DNA of 64,000 nucleotides from Polyangiaceae bacterium (GTDB lineage Bacteria > Myxococcota_A > Polyangia > Polyangiales > Polyangiaceae), in NCBI GenBank assembly GCA_020846005.1, contig JADLEQ010000034.1, positions 21,910-85,909 of the forward strand, given 5' to 3'. Each line of letters starts with the position of its first letter. Position 1 is the first letter of the stretch. This document shows positions 9,106 through 17,657 of this stretch, piece after piece. Below the pieces are notes generated by a model. The model was not told where the DNA came from. It did no database searches and saw only the letters and a program-made list of their open reading frames with translations. The position numbers and the translations under genes are program-made.

Positions 9106-10172
9106 CAGAATCGCCCCAGGACGCCGACGGATCGAGGCGTCGCGTAGACCCGCACGCCCTCGCGCGGGCGCGCCGCAGCGCCCGACTCCCGCCCCGGCTG
9201 GTCGAGCAGCCAGAGCGCCACCCCGGCGCCGAGCCCGACCACGCCGACTCCGAGCGACAGGTTCGCGAGGAGCTGCTGCGACGCGCCCGAGTCGATGTCC
9301 GACTGGCGATCGGCGGGACATACCCCTCCGGGGCAATCCGCCTCCAACTCCGCGTAGGTCGAGTTCGCCATCGACCCGAAGACGGCGAAGCCCACCAGGC
9401 CGAGCACCCCGACGCCGCCGGCCACGTACGCGTACGGCCGGAGGCTCGGCCGATCGCCTTTCGCGCCGGGATCCCGCGGCGGTTCGTCCGTGGACGGCGG
9501 AGCGTCGCCCGGCTCGCTCTGCGCCGGCTCCTCGGGCGCGGCGCCCGTCCCGGGGGGCTTCGCGGGGGCGTCGAAATCGAGGCGGACCTTGAGCCGCTCG
9601 CCCTTACGAACCATCACGTCCTGGCGCACCTCGCGGCCGTCCGCTGCGCGCGCGATCACGAGGTGCGGCCCGGGCGCCACCCCGACCGTCGGCAGGACGT
9701 CGGCGGGCACCTCGCGGGTGCCGACCGTCACCACGACGCCCGCGCCGCCGCCCGCCACCTCGATCGCGAGGGCGGCCACGCGCGGCAACAGCTCGAGCAG
9801 CTCCTTCTCCGCCGACTCGGCCGCCGCCGCGTACTTGGGCAGGGACGCGGCGAGCTGGGCGGCCTCGCGCTGGGTCGCGGCGAACTCCTCAAGCGCGCGC
9901 GTGAGCTCGCCCGCGTCCCGGTACGCACGCGCCATCATCATGTGCGCGTTCGGGCTGGCCACCGCCTCGTACGCGAGCTCGAAGGCGGCCGCCGCTTCCT
10001 TGAAACGGCCCGCCTTGAAGTGGTCGACCCCCCGCTGATAGTGCTCGGTCGCGGTCGCCTGCTGCTCCGGCGTCGCGGAATCGGGCGGGGCGCCGCGCGC
10101 GAGGGCGGAGGGGCCGATCGCGAGGGCGGCCAGCAACCCGCCGAGCGAGGCGAGGACGCGGATCGCACGCAT
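9105..10172 (-). CDS. TPR-type envelope protein with two transmembrane segments
   Basis: A 355-residue protein. The signal peptide (to about ALARG) is followed by TPR-like helices (TEHYQRGVDHFKAGRFKEAA and AFELAYEAVASPNAHMMM). A beta-rich stretch with VAPGPHLVIARAADG resembles a PEGA-like carbohydrate/cell-wall domain. A Pro/Glu/Asp-rich linker follows, then two hydrophobic helices (YVAGGVGVLGLVGFAVFG and LSLGVGVVGLGAGVALWLL) around a short loop with a Cys pair. The end, SVGVLGRF, has a terminal Phe. It is a paralogue in architecture of the gene at 39493-40518, and both precede a Cys-rich lipoprotein. Function unknown; probably envelope-anchored. Confidence 0.8.
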   Translation of the reverse strand: MRAIRVLASLGGLLAALAIGPSALARGAPPDSATPEQQATATEHYQRGVDHFKAGRFKEAAAAFELAYEAVASPNAHMMMARAYRDAGELTRALEEFAATQREAAQLAASLPKYAAAAESAEKELLELLPRVAALAIEVAGGGAGVVVTVGTREVPADVLPTVGVAPGPHLVIARAADGREVRQDVMVRKGERLKVRLDFDAPAKPPGTGAAPEEPAQSEPGDAPPSTDEPPRDPGAKGDRPSLRPYAYVAGGVGVLGLVGFAVFGSMANSTYAELEADCPGGVCPADRQSDIDSGASQQLLANLSLGVGVVGLGAGVALWLLDQPGRESGAAARPREGVRVYATPRSVGVLGRF

Positions 10173-10251
10173 GCTGACAGCTTTTACCACACCGGCCCGG
10201 CCGGCGGAAACCTGCCGACGCGCCGGGTGGCCATCCGGACGACCGAGGAGT

Positions 10252-10959
10252 ATGCTGGCGCGAGTGAAGGCGGTCCCCGACGCCGGAAAGCCCTCGCCCG
10301 GCGGCCCTCCTGCCGACGCCGACGAGGCGCTGGAGCTCACGGAGGACGCCATCGTCGCCGCGCAGACGGCCGCGCACGCGCTGAAGCCGCGGGCGCGAGT
10401 CGCCATCGAGGCCCGATCCATCGTGGTCGCGGACGCTGCGTCCGTCTCCGACGCCCCGCCCGTGGCCGCGTCGCCGGACGGCGGGCGAGGCAAGCCGCGT
10501 GAGCTCGGCGCCTACACGCGCACCGTAGAGAAGACGGTCGTGGCCCAGCGCAAGGCCGGGAGCACGGCGCCGGTGCTGGTGGCCCCGCGGCGCAAGGGCA
10601 CCGGCTCGCGCGCCCTGGTCATCTGGGGCGCGGCCGGCGCGGTCGCGTTCGCGCTCGGTGGGGTGTTGTCGCTCGCCTCAGGGGGCAAGCCAGCGCCCGA
10701 GCCCGCCGAGCCCGCCCCGCCGAGCCCCGCCCCGCAGGCGGCCGCCGTCGAGCCCGCCGCCGCCGAGCCGGCGCCGCCACCGTCGGCTGAGGCAGCCGTG
10801 GCGGGGACCGCTGCGGCGCCTTTGCCGAAGGTCAACGCGGCGCAGCTCCCCGTGGAGAAGCCGATCGCCGCGCCGCGCGGCGCTCCGAGACCCCGAACCG
10901 CCGAGAAGCCGAAGCCGGGCCCGGCGCGACCGCCGAGCGACATCCCCGAAGGTATCTGA
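10252..10959 (+). CDS. Single-pass membrane protein of unknown function
   Basis: About 235 residues, with a hydrophilic N-terminal ~120, one hydrophobic span (ALVIWGAAGAVAFALGGVL) and an Ala/Pro-rich C-terminal tail ending in PPSDIPEGI. The start is uncertain: the ATG at 10252 has GAGGAG only one base upstream, while an in-frame GTG at 10264 has the same GAGGAG at a 13-base spacing. Low-complexity composition prevents family assignment. It is divergent from the TPR-type gene and its stop lies just upstream of selA, so the two may be co-transcribed. Confidence 0.6.
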   Translation: MLARVKAVPDAGKPSPGGPPADADEALELTEDAIVAAQTAAHALKPRARVAIEARSIVVADAASVSDAPPVAASPDGGRGKPRELGAYTRTVEKTVVAQRKAGSTAPVLVAPRRKGTGSRALVIWGAAGAVAFALGGVLSLASGGKPAPEPAEPAPPSPAPQAAAVEPAAAEPAPPPSAEAAVAGTAAAPLPKVNAAQLPVEKPIAAPRGAPRPRTAEKPKPGPARPPSDIPEGI

Positions 10960-10976
10960 CCCTGGAGCGAGGGCGC

Positions 10977-12365
10977 CTGCCGAAGGTCGATCGGGTCGCG
11001 CTCGCGCCCGAGCTCGACGAGGCGAGAGCGACGCTCGGGCGGCGCGTCGTCGTGGCGCTAGCACGCGACGCGATCGCGGCGGCTCGCCACGCGACCGCCG
11101 ACGGGCACCCCCCCGCGACCCTCGACGAAATCGTGGCCGACGTGAGCGCGCGCGCGCGGGCGCGTGGGCGCGCCCGCGTCGTCCCCGCGCTGAACGCGAC
11201 GGGGGTCGTGCTGCACACGAACCTCGGGCGCGCACCGCTCCCCGCACCGGCCCTGGCCCGCATCGCGGCGTGCGCGGCGGGTTACGCGAGCCTGGAGATG
11301 GATCTGCCCACCGGCGCGCGCGTCCGCCGCGGCGCGTCGGCGGAGGCGCGCCTCGCTGCCCTCGTCGGCGCGCGCGAGGCGCTCGTCGTGAACAACAACG
11401 CCGCGGGCGTCCTCCTCGCGCTCTCGGGGATCGCCGCCGGCCGCGAGGTCGTCGTGTCGCGCGGCGAGCTCGTCGAGATCGGGGGCGGGTTCCGCATCCC
11501 CGAGGTGCTGGCTCGCTCGGGGTGCCGGCTGGTCGAGGTCGGCACGACGAACAAGACGCGCGTCGAAGACTTCGAGCGCGCCCTGGGCGAACGCACCGCG
11601 TGTCTGCTCCGCGTCCACCCGAGCAACTTCCGCATCGAGGGGTACGCCGAGCGCCCCGCGCTCGGCGCCCTCGCCCGCCTCGCGCACGCGCACGGGATCC
11701 CGATCGTCAAGGACCTCGGCGGCGGGCGCCTCGGCCACGTCGAGTCCCCGTCGCTGCGCGAGGAGCCCACGGTGGAGGCGTGCCTGGCGGCCGGCGCGGA
11801 CCTCGTGTGCTTCAGCCTCGACAAGCTCTTCGGCGGCCCGCAGGGCGGCGCCGTGGTCGGGGACGCCGCCCGCGTCCGCGCGCTGCGCGACGATCCGCTC
11901 GCGCGCGCGCTGCGGCTCGACAAGCTCCGGCTCGCGGCGCTCGAGGCGGTGCTCGACGCCCACGAGCGCAGCGCGACAGAGGAGCTCCCCGCCCTCGCGA
12001 TGTTGCTCGCGCCCGCAGAGGCGCTCCTCGCGCGCGTCGAGGCGTGGCGCCAGCGGCTCGGCCCGAGCGACGAGCGCCTGCGCGTGATCGAGACGACGGC
12101 GGCCGTCGGCGGCGGCTCGCTCGCGGAGCTCCCGCTCCCATCGGCCGCGCTCGCGATCGCGGGCGACGACGCCGAGGCGCTCGCGCGAGCGCTCCGGTGC
12201 GGGGAGCCACCGGTCGTCCCCCGGATCGAGCGCGACCGGGTCCTGCTGGACGCGCGCACGATCTCGCCGACCGACGACGAGCGCTTCGTCCGCGCGGTGG
12301 CCGCGGCGCTCGGGGTGACGCTGGCGCCGGCCGCCGCGACCGCTCCGGCGGACCGCCCGGCGTGA
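10977..12365 (+). CDS. selA: L-seryl-tRNA(Sec) selenium transferase SelA
   Basis: A PLP enzyme converting seryl-tRNA(Sec) to selenocysteyl-tRNA(Sec) with selenophosphate. Family segments are clear: NATGVVLHTNLGRAPL, VNNNAAGVLLAL, VVVSRGELVEIGGGFRIP, EVGTTNKT, and the PLP lysine in SLDKLFGGPQ (~283). Homology to the SelA N-terminus begins with LPKVDR at 10977, where the only possible initiator is CTG (no ATG, GTG or TTG is in frame between the previous stop region and 11052). A GTG at 11052 would remove about 25 conserved residues. The gene implies selenoprotein synthesis; selB, selC and selD are not in the window. Confidence 0.93.
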   Translation: MPKVDRVALAPELDEARATLGRRVVVALARDAIAAARHATADGHPPATLDEIVADVSARARARGRARVVPALNATGVVLHTNLGRAPLPAPALARIAACAAGYASLEMDLPTGARVRRGASAEARLAALVGAREALVVNNNAAGVLLALSGIAAGREVVVSRGELVEIGGGFRIPEVLARSGCRLVEVGTTNKTRVEDFERALGERTACLLRVHPSNFRIEGYAERPALGALARLAHAHGIPIVKDLGGGRLGHVESPSLREEPTVEACLAAGADLVCFSLDKLFGGPQGGAVVGDAARVRALRDDPLARALRLDKLRLAALEAVLDAHERSATEELPALAMLLAPAEALLARVEAWRQRLGPSDERLRVIETTAAVGGGSLAELPLPSAALAIAGDDAEALARALRCGEPPVVPRIERDRVLLDARTISPTDDERFVRAVAAALGVTLAPAAATAPADRPA

Positions 12366-12396
12366 CACCGCAGCGGCGCAGGCCGCGCCTCGCGAC

Positions 12397-14619
12397 TCAC
12401 CCTACGAGGCCGGCCGCGGCCTCGACGATCTCGGCCTCGTCGGGGAGCACGAGCCGCGCGGCGTCCCCGAGCGGGACGAGGCAATCGGCCGCCGTGACCC
12501 GCGCGAACCGCACCCCGGGCGCCTGCTCGAGGAGCGCAGCCGCCAGGGCCTCGCTGGGGCTGCCGCTCTGGCGGCACTCGTCGACCACCAGGACACGCCC
12601 CACGTCCCGGGCGTGCGCGACGACGTCGTCGATCGGGAGCGGCGAGAGCCACCGGAGGTCGAGGACGCGGACGCGCAGCCCGCGCTCACGCTCCAGCCTG
12701 CGCGCGGCGCGGAGCGAGAGGTACAGCCCGTTGCCATAGGTGAGCACGACCAGATCGCGAGCGTCCGCGTGGTACACGCGCGCCCGCCAGGGCTCCGCCG
12801 CGGCCTCGGGCTCCCCGGAGAGCCAGGCTCCGTCGCCCTCCTGGTAGAGGTCCCGGGTGTGGTACAGCGCGATGGGCTCCACCGCGACCACCACCCGCCT
12901 CGCGACCACCGCGAGCGCGAGCGCCGTGCGGTAGAGCGCGAGCGCGTCCTCGGCGCGGGCCGGCACGCACACGACGCAGCCCGGGACGTCGCGGAGCACC
13001 GCCACGGAGTCATCGTTGTGGAAGTGCCCGCCGAACCCCTTCTGATAACCGAGGCCCGCGATCCGGACGAGCATCGGGTTGTCGAGCGCGCCGTTGGAGA
13101 AGAAGGGCAGCGTGCACGCCTCGCCCCGGAGCTGATCCTCCGCGTTGTGGAGGTAGGCGAGGTACTGGATCTCCGGGATCGGCAGCAGCGCTCGACGCGG
13201 CTCGTCGCCGCGGAGGCTGCCGGACACCGCCGCGCCGAGCGCGACCCCGAGGATGGTCTGCTCGTCGAGCAGGGTGTTGAACACGCGCGCCGGCCCGCCG
13301 CGCGCCACGAGCCCGCGCGTCACCCCGTACACTCCGCCCTTCTTCGCCACGTCCTCCCCGAACACGAGCGCGCCCGGGTACCGATCCAGCGCCTCGCCGA
13401 GGGCGGCGCCGATCCCTTGCGCGAGCGTCGCCCCGGCGAGCGTCGCGCGCGCCCCGCGCGCCTCGGTCATCACCTCGGGGCCCGGCGACGCCGCGAGCGC
13501 GGCGAGGACGGCGGCACGCGTCGTCAGCCGCGGTGAGCGCCGGGCGCGCTCGGCCTCCGACTGCACCCGGGCCTCGGCGGCCGCGTCGAGCGCAAGGAGC
13601 TCGTCGGCGGACGCAGCACCCGCGCCGATCAGCTCGAGCGCAGCGAGCAGCACCGGATCACGCGACAGCGCCGCCTCGATCTCCGCCGGGGTCCGGTACG
13701 TCGTGTCGACGTCGCTGCCCGCGTGCCCCAGCAGGCGCACGCAGGCGAGGTGGACCGCGGCGGCGCGGCGGGTGCGACGGACGTGCTGGACGGCGGCCCG
13801 GACGGCGCCGACGGTGCGAAAGAGGCTCCCGCCGTCGGCGTCGAACACGGTGACGCCCGGCAACGAGCGGAGCCGCGCGGCGACCCAGCCGTCGGGGGAA
13901 CGCACGCTGATCCCGATCCCGTTGTCCTCGCACACGACCAGCAGCGGCACCGCCACGCGCTGGTGCAGCGTGTAGCTCACGGCGTTCAGCGCCCCGATGG
14001 CGGTGCTGTGGTTCAGGCTCGCGTCCCCGAAGCTGGCGACGACGATCCCGTCGTCACGCTCGTCGGCGCGCGCGAGCCCGAGCTTGCGCCGCCGTTCGAT
14101 CGCCAGCGCGAGGCCGAACGCTCGCGGCAGGTGCGAGGCGATCGTGCTGGTGGACGGGACGATCCCGAGCGCCTTCCCGCCGAACGCCTTGTGGCGCCCG
14201 CCGGACGCCGGCTCGTCGCTCGACGCGACGAGCGACAGCGCGATGTCCCGCACGCCATCCGTGGCGGGGACCTGACGCGCCCGCTCGAGCTGCAGCGCGG
14301 CGCTCCGGTAGTGCACGATCGCCGGGTCGTCCGGCGTCGTGAGCCGGCCGATGACGGCGTTCGCCTCGTGACCGCTGCTGCAGATCGTGTAGTGGCCGTG
14401 ACCCGAGGCGCGGAGCTCGTGAGCCGCCAGATCGAGGTGTCGCGCGAGGAGCATCGACTCGACGAGCTCGCGAGCGTCCGGCGCCGCGAGGCCCTCGGGG
14501 AGCGCGGGACCCGGCGGGATCGGCGCGCGCAGCGCGGCGCGGAATCGGACGACCAGCTCGCGAGCGCGTTCGTGGGACAAGCGGCGCTCTGCGTGCCACG
14601 GGGCCCCCGGCGAGGGCAA
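12397..14619 (-). CDS. 2-oxoacid dehydrogenase E1, alpha and beta subunits fused
   Basis: A 740-residue thiamine-diphosphate enzyme combining E1-alpha (about 45-370) and E1-beta (about 400-735) of the branched-chain/acetoin/pyruvate type. In the alpha half, GHGHYTICSSGHEANAV and GDASLNHSTAIGA...CEDNGIGIS mark cofactor binding. In the beta half, FGEDVAKKGGVYGVTRGL and DEQTILGVALGAAVSG are typical. It would decarboxylate a 2-oxoacid and acylate the lipoyl group of an E2; no E2 or E3 gene is nearby. The start is TTG at 14619, 21 bases after the upstream stop, in a four-gene minus-strand run. Substrate cannot be told from sequence. Confidence 0.88.
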   Translation of the reverse strand: MPSPGAPWHAERRLSHERARELVVRFRAALRAPIPPGPALPEGLAAPDARELVESMLLARHLDLAAHELRASGHGHYTICSSGHEANAVIGRLTTPDDPAIVHYRSAALQLERARQVPATDGVRDIALSLVASSDEPASGGRHKAFGGKALGIVPSTSTIASHLPRAFGLALAIERRRKLGLARADERDDGIVVASFGDASLNHSTAIGALNAVSYTLHQRVAVPLLVVCEDNGIGISVRSPDGWVAARLRSLPGVTVFDADGGSLFRTVGAVRAAVQHVRRTRRAAAVHLACVRLLGHAGSDVDTTYRTPAEIEAALSRDPVLLAALELIGAGAASADELLALDAAAEARVQSEAERARRSPRLTTRAAVLAALAASPGPEVMTEARGARATLAGATLAQGIGAALGEALDRYPGALVFGEDVAKKGGVYGVTRGLVARGGPARVFNTLLDEQTILGVALGAAVSGSLRGDEPRRALLPIPEIQYLAYLHNAEDQLRGEACTLPFFSNGALDNPMLVRIAGLGYQKGFGGHFHNDDSVAVLRDVPGCVVCVPARAEDALALYRTALALAVVARRVVVAVEPIALYHTRDLYQEGDGAWLSGEPEAAAEPWRARVYHADARDLVVLTYGNGLYLSLRAARRLERERGLRVRVLDLRWLSPLPIDDVVAHARDVGRVLVVDECRQSGSPSEALAAALLEQAPGVRFARVTAADCLVPLGDAARLVLPDEAEIVEAAAGLVG

Positions 14620-14640
14620 GCGCCGCTCGACGCGCGGCGG

Positions 14641-16590
14641 TCAGCGCGGCGGGGGCGGCGGCGGCAGCGGCGGGCTCGCCGTCGCGGGCGGGCCCGTCGT
14701 CCCGGGCGGGCCCGCGGCGGGAGGCGGCGGAGCCGCGCGGCGGGCGGCGACTCGATCGAGGCTCGCGCGCGCCTTGCCCTCCAGCCCGAGGCGCGGGATG
14801 CGCTGCCCGAGCCCCTGGCGGACGTCCTCGGCCAGGTCGTGCTCGTGGCGCTCGGGTTCCAGGCCGAGGAGCAGCGTGAGCAGGGCCGCCGCCTCGTCGA
14901 GCTCGCCGCTCTGCTCGAGCAGCTCCGCCACCCGCAGCAGGGGCAGCGCCACGCCGAGCACGGCGCTCTTGCCGTCCATGTCGCGGGGCCCCGGCGGACG
15001 CCCGAGCGCCGCCACGGCACGCCGCAGCACCCGAGCCGCGTCCCGCCCGCGCGCCCTCGGATCGATCACCGCGCCCTTCGCCAAGACCTCGCTCAGGAGC
15101 CCCGCGGGCACCAGCGCGTACGGCCCGCCGCCGAGGAGCGCGGCGGAGTCGACGGAGGACGTGAGAAACACCCGCCGCAGCGGGAGCAGCGCCTCCACCA
15201 CCCTCCGCCCGAGAGCGGGATCCCCGACCTGGTAGGGGGGGAGGGGGAGCTCGGGGTGCCGTCGATGGAGCTGCTCCAGGTACCAGAAGTCGAAATGGCC
15301 CGGGCTCACCACGACGACGTCCGGTCGCGCGCCATCCACGGCCTGCGCGTACCAGAGCTGGTGGAGGGTCGTGTCCCCCTCGACGAAGACCGCCGCGCCG
15401 TCCGGCGCGGACGCCAGCGTCTCCAGCGCGACGGCTCGGGCGGCGCGGACGTCGGCGAGCGAGCTCTCGCGCCAGCCGCTCGCTCCGCAGGCCAGCGCGA
15501 GCCCGAGCAGCGTGGACCGCACGGCCGCCGCCCGGCGCTCGTCGCCCGCCAGCGCCGCCGCTCGCTCCGCGCCGCGGGCCGCCGCCAGCGCCAGCGCGGC
15601 GAGCCCTGGGAGCGCAAAGACGGCGACGTCGAGCACGGCGTACGCGCCCACCACGACGACCGTCCCGCCAGCCAGCGCGACGATCACCGTCGCCTCCCGG
15701 CGCTCGACGCTCGCGGGCGGGCGCCCGAGCCCAGCGCTTACGCCCCCGATCGCGAGCACCGCGCCGACGCCGAGCTCCTCCGGGAGCGAGCTGAGGAGGC
15801 GGACGAGCCGGCCCACCGCGAGCTCCCCGCCGCCGGCGAGGAGGTGGCGACGGTACGGCGCGCCGCTCACCACGACCCACAGGCGCTCCAGCGTCGACGG
15901 ATCCCCGATGTCGATGGCGGGCTCCGCGGCAGCAGCGAGCGGAAGGTACAGGATCGGCGCGAGGCCGAGCGCGAGCCCGCCGGCCAGCGCGGCGACGCCG
16001 CGGGCGCCGGACACCGCGCGCGGCCCGCCCGCCAGCGCGCATACGGCCGGGAGGTACACCACGTTCACGAAGCGGTGACCGATCCAGAGCCCCACTACGC
16101 AGCCGAAGGTCGCGAGCGCGCGCCGGGCCCCTGGCGCGTCCGGACCTGCGAGTCGACCCACGGTCGTCGCCGCATGCAGCGCGCCGGAGAGCAGCAGCAG
16201 ATCGAACCCGTACACCTCGAGCGCGACCGCCTGCGACACGAGCGTGACCCCGCCGGCCAGCGACAGCGCGCCGACCGTCGCAGCCCACCGCGCCACGCCC
16301 CACCGTGCCAGCAGGCACAGGAAGGAAGCGACGGCCCCTGCAGCGTACGCCGCGGCGACGAGGTTGGCGGCCCAGCCGGGATCCCCGGGGACGACGCGGA
16401 GCGCGACGCCGGTAACCAGCGTGAAGGTCGGGTAGCCGGGCGGGTGAGGCACCCCGAACCCCCAAGCGGCAGCGATCAGCTCGGCGCTGTCCCCGGAGTG
16501 CGGGACAGGACACGCCGCCGCCGCGTAGGCGACGAACGCCGCCGCGAAGGCGATGGCGATGGCACGCCACGACGGGGCCGCGGGAGGCAC
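14641..16590 (-). CDS. DUF2723-like polytopic membrane protein
   Basis: A 649-residue integral membrane protein. Near the N-terminus is the motif HSGDSAELIAAAWGFGV followed by HPPGYPTF, characteristic of DUF2723 proteins, which are distantly related to GT-C type glycosyltransferases (loop Asp/Glu after the first TM). About eight to ten hydrophobic segments follow, then a soluble C-terminal half with PDVVVVSPGHFDFWYLEQL and a TPR-like stretch. The C-terminus is a low-complexity Pro run. GTG at 16590 is 5 bases after the rsgA stop. A role in transferring sugar from a lipid carrier is family-level inference. Confidence 0.8.
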   Translation of the reverse strand: MPPAAPSWRAIAIAFAAAFVAYAAAACPVPHSGDSAELIAAAWGFGVPHPPGYPTFTLVTGVALRVVPGDPGWAANLVAAAYAAGAVASFLCLLARWGVARWAATVGALSLAGGVTLVSQAVALEVYGFDLLLLSGALHAATTVGRLAGPDAPGARRALATFGCVVGLWIGHRFVNVVYLPAVCALAGGPRAVSGARGVAALAGGLALGLAPILYLPLAAAAEPAIDIGDPSTLERLWVVVSGAPYRRHLLAGGGELAVGRLVRLLSSLPEELGVGAVLAIGGVSAGLGRPPASVERREATVIVALAGGTVVVVGAYAVLDVAVFALPGLAALALAAARGAERAAALAGDERRAAAVRSTLLGLALACGASGWRESSLADVRAARAVALETLASAPDGAAVFVEGDTTLHQLWYAQAVDGARPDVVVVSPGHFDFWYLEQLHRRHPELPLPPYQVGDPALGRRVVEALLPLRRVFLTSSVDSAALLGGGPYALVPAGLLSEVLAKGAVIDPRARGRDAARVLRRAVAALGRPPGPRDMDGKSAVLGVALPLLRVAELLEQSGELDEAAALLTLLLGLEPERHEHDLAEDVRQGLGQRIPRLGLEGKARASLDRVAARRAAPPPPAAGPPGTTGPPATASPPLPPPPPPR

Positions 16591-16595
16591 GCGGC

Positions 16596-17657
16596 TCAAC
16601 CTCGCTTCCGCGCCAGCACCGCGCGCAGCGCGCGCGCTCCCGCCCGACCGCGGCGCCGGGCCTCGCCTCCCACGCGCGCGGCGTCCCGCTCCAGCTCCTG
16701 CTGCAGGAAGCGCTCCACGCGATCGGCGGCGAGCGCCCCCTCCGCGACCGCCGCGCGCAGGGCGCACCCGGGCTCCGTGCGATGCGAGCAGTCGGAGAAG
16801 CGACAGCGCTCGGCCAGGGCGGTGACGGCGTCCGCGGCGCGCTCTGCTCCCGCGTCGCTCCACAGTCCGACCTCGCGCAGGCCCGGCGTGTCGATGATCA
16901 CGCCACCGCCGTCGACGCGGAACAGCTCGCGGCGCGTCGTCTCGTGACGGCCCTTGCCGTCCGAGCCGCGCACCGCCCGGGTGCGCTGGCGAGCCTCGGA
17001 CACCAGCGCGTTGACCAGCGTCGACTTGCCGACCCCCGACGGCCCGACGAGCGCCACGGTACGCCCGAGCGGCACGCGCGCGCGCAGCGCGTCGACGCCG
17101 CTGCCGTCGAGCGCGCTGACGATCACCGTCTCGACGTCGGGGCACGCCGCCGCGATCGCGGCGCCGCCGCTCAGCCCACGGTCCGCCTTCGTGGCGACGA
17201 TCAGCGGGACGGCGCCGCCCGCGCGCGCGAGCCGCACGAAGCGCTCGAGTCGGCCGGGGCGGACGTCGGCGCCGAGCGCCGTCGCGATCCAGAGCGCGTC
17301 GACGTTCGCCACGACCACCTGCGGCAGGGCGTCACTGCCCGCCGCTCGGCGGACGATCGTGGTCGACCGCGGCAGCACGCGCTCGACGACCCACACCGCG
17401 CCCTCCGCCGGCGAGAGCGCGACCCAGTCGCCCGCCGCGGGCAGCTCGCGGGCGGTGTCGGCCTCCCGCTCCAGGCGGCGCCGGACGCGCGCCGCCCGCT
17501 CGCCGCCCGCGGTGATCACGCGGTGCTCGCCGCGCCCCTGCGCGCGGACGCGCCCCGGCACGAGGTGGGGCTCACGCGCGCGCAGCTCGGCGAGCGCCGC
17601 GTCGAGCGCCGCCGTCCAGCCCCACGCGACCAGCGAGGCGCGCTCGGCGTCCGTCAC
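16596..17657 (-). CDS. rsgA: Ribosome small subunit-dependent GTPase A
   Basis: A circularly permuted GTPase (353 residues) that helps 30S maturation. It has an N-terminal OB-like domain (AAGDWVALSP...), G4 ATKAD before the P-loop GPSGVGKST, the switch segment with HETTRR, G3 DTPG, and a C-terminal zinc knuckle of CRFSDCSH with a later Cys. Permuted order G4-G1-G3 is diagnostic of RsgA/YjeQ. The GTG start overlaps the upstream lipoprotein's TGA (GTGA). Another GTG/ATG upstream could lengthen it by 13 residues, but those are Arg-rich and not conserved in type. Confidence 0.95.
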   Translation of the reverse strand: MTDAERASLVAWGWTAALDAALAELRAREPHLVPGRVRAQGRGEHRVITAGGERAARVRRRLEREADTARELPAAGDWVALSPAEGAVWVVERVLPRSTTIVRRAAGSDALPQVVVANVDALWIATALGADVRPGRLERFVRLARAGGAVPLIVATKADRGLSGGAAIAAACPDVETVIVSALDGSGVDALRARVPLGRTVALVGPSGVGKSTLVNALVSEARQRTRAVRGSDGKGRHETTRRELFRVDGGGVIIDTPGLREVGLWSDAGAERAADAVTALAERCRFSDCSHRTEPGCALRAAVAEGALAADRVERFLQQELERDAARVGGEARRRGRAGARALRAVLARKRG

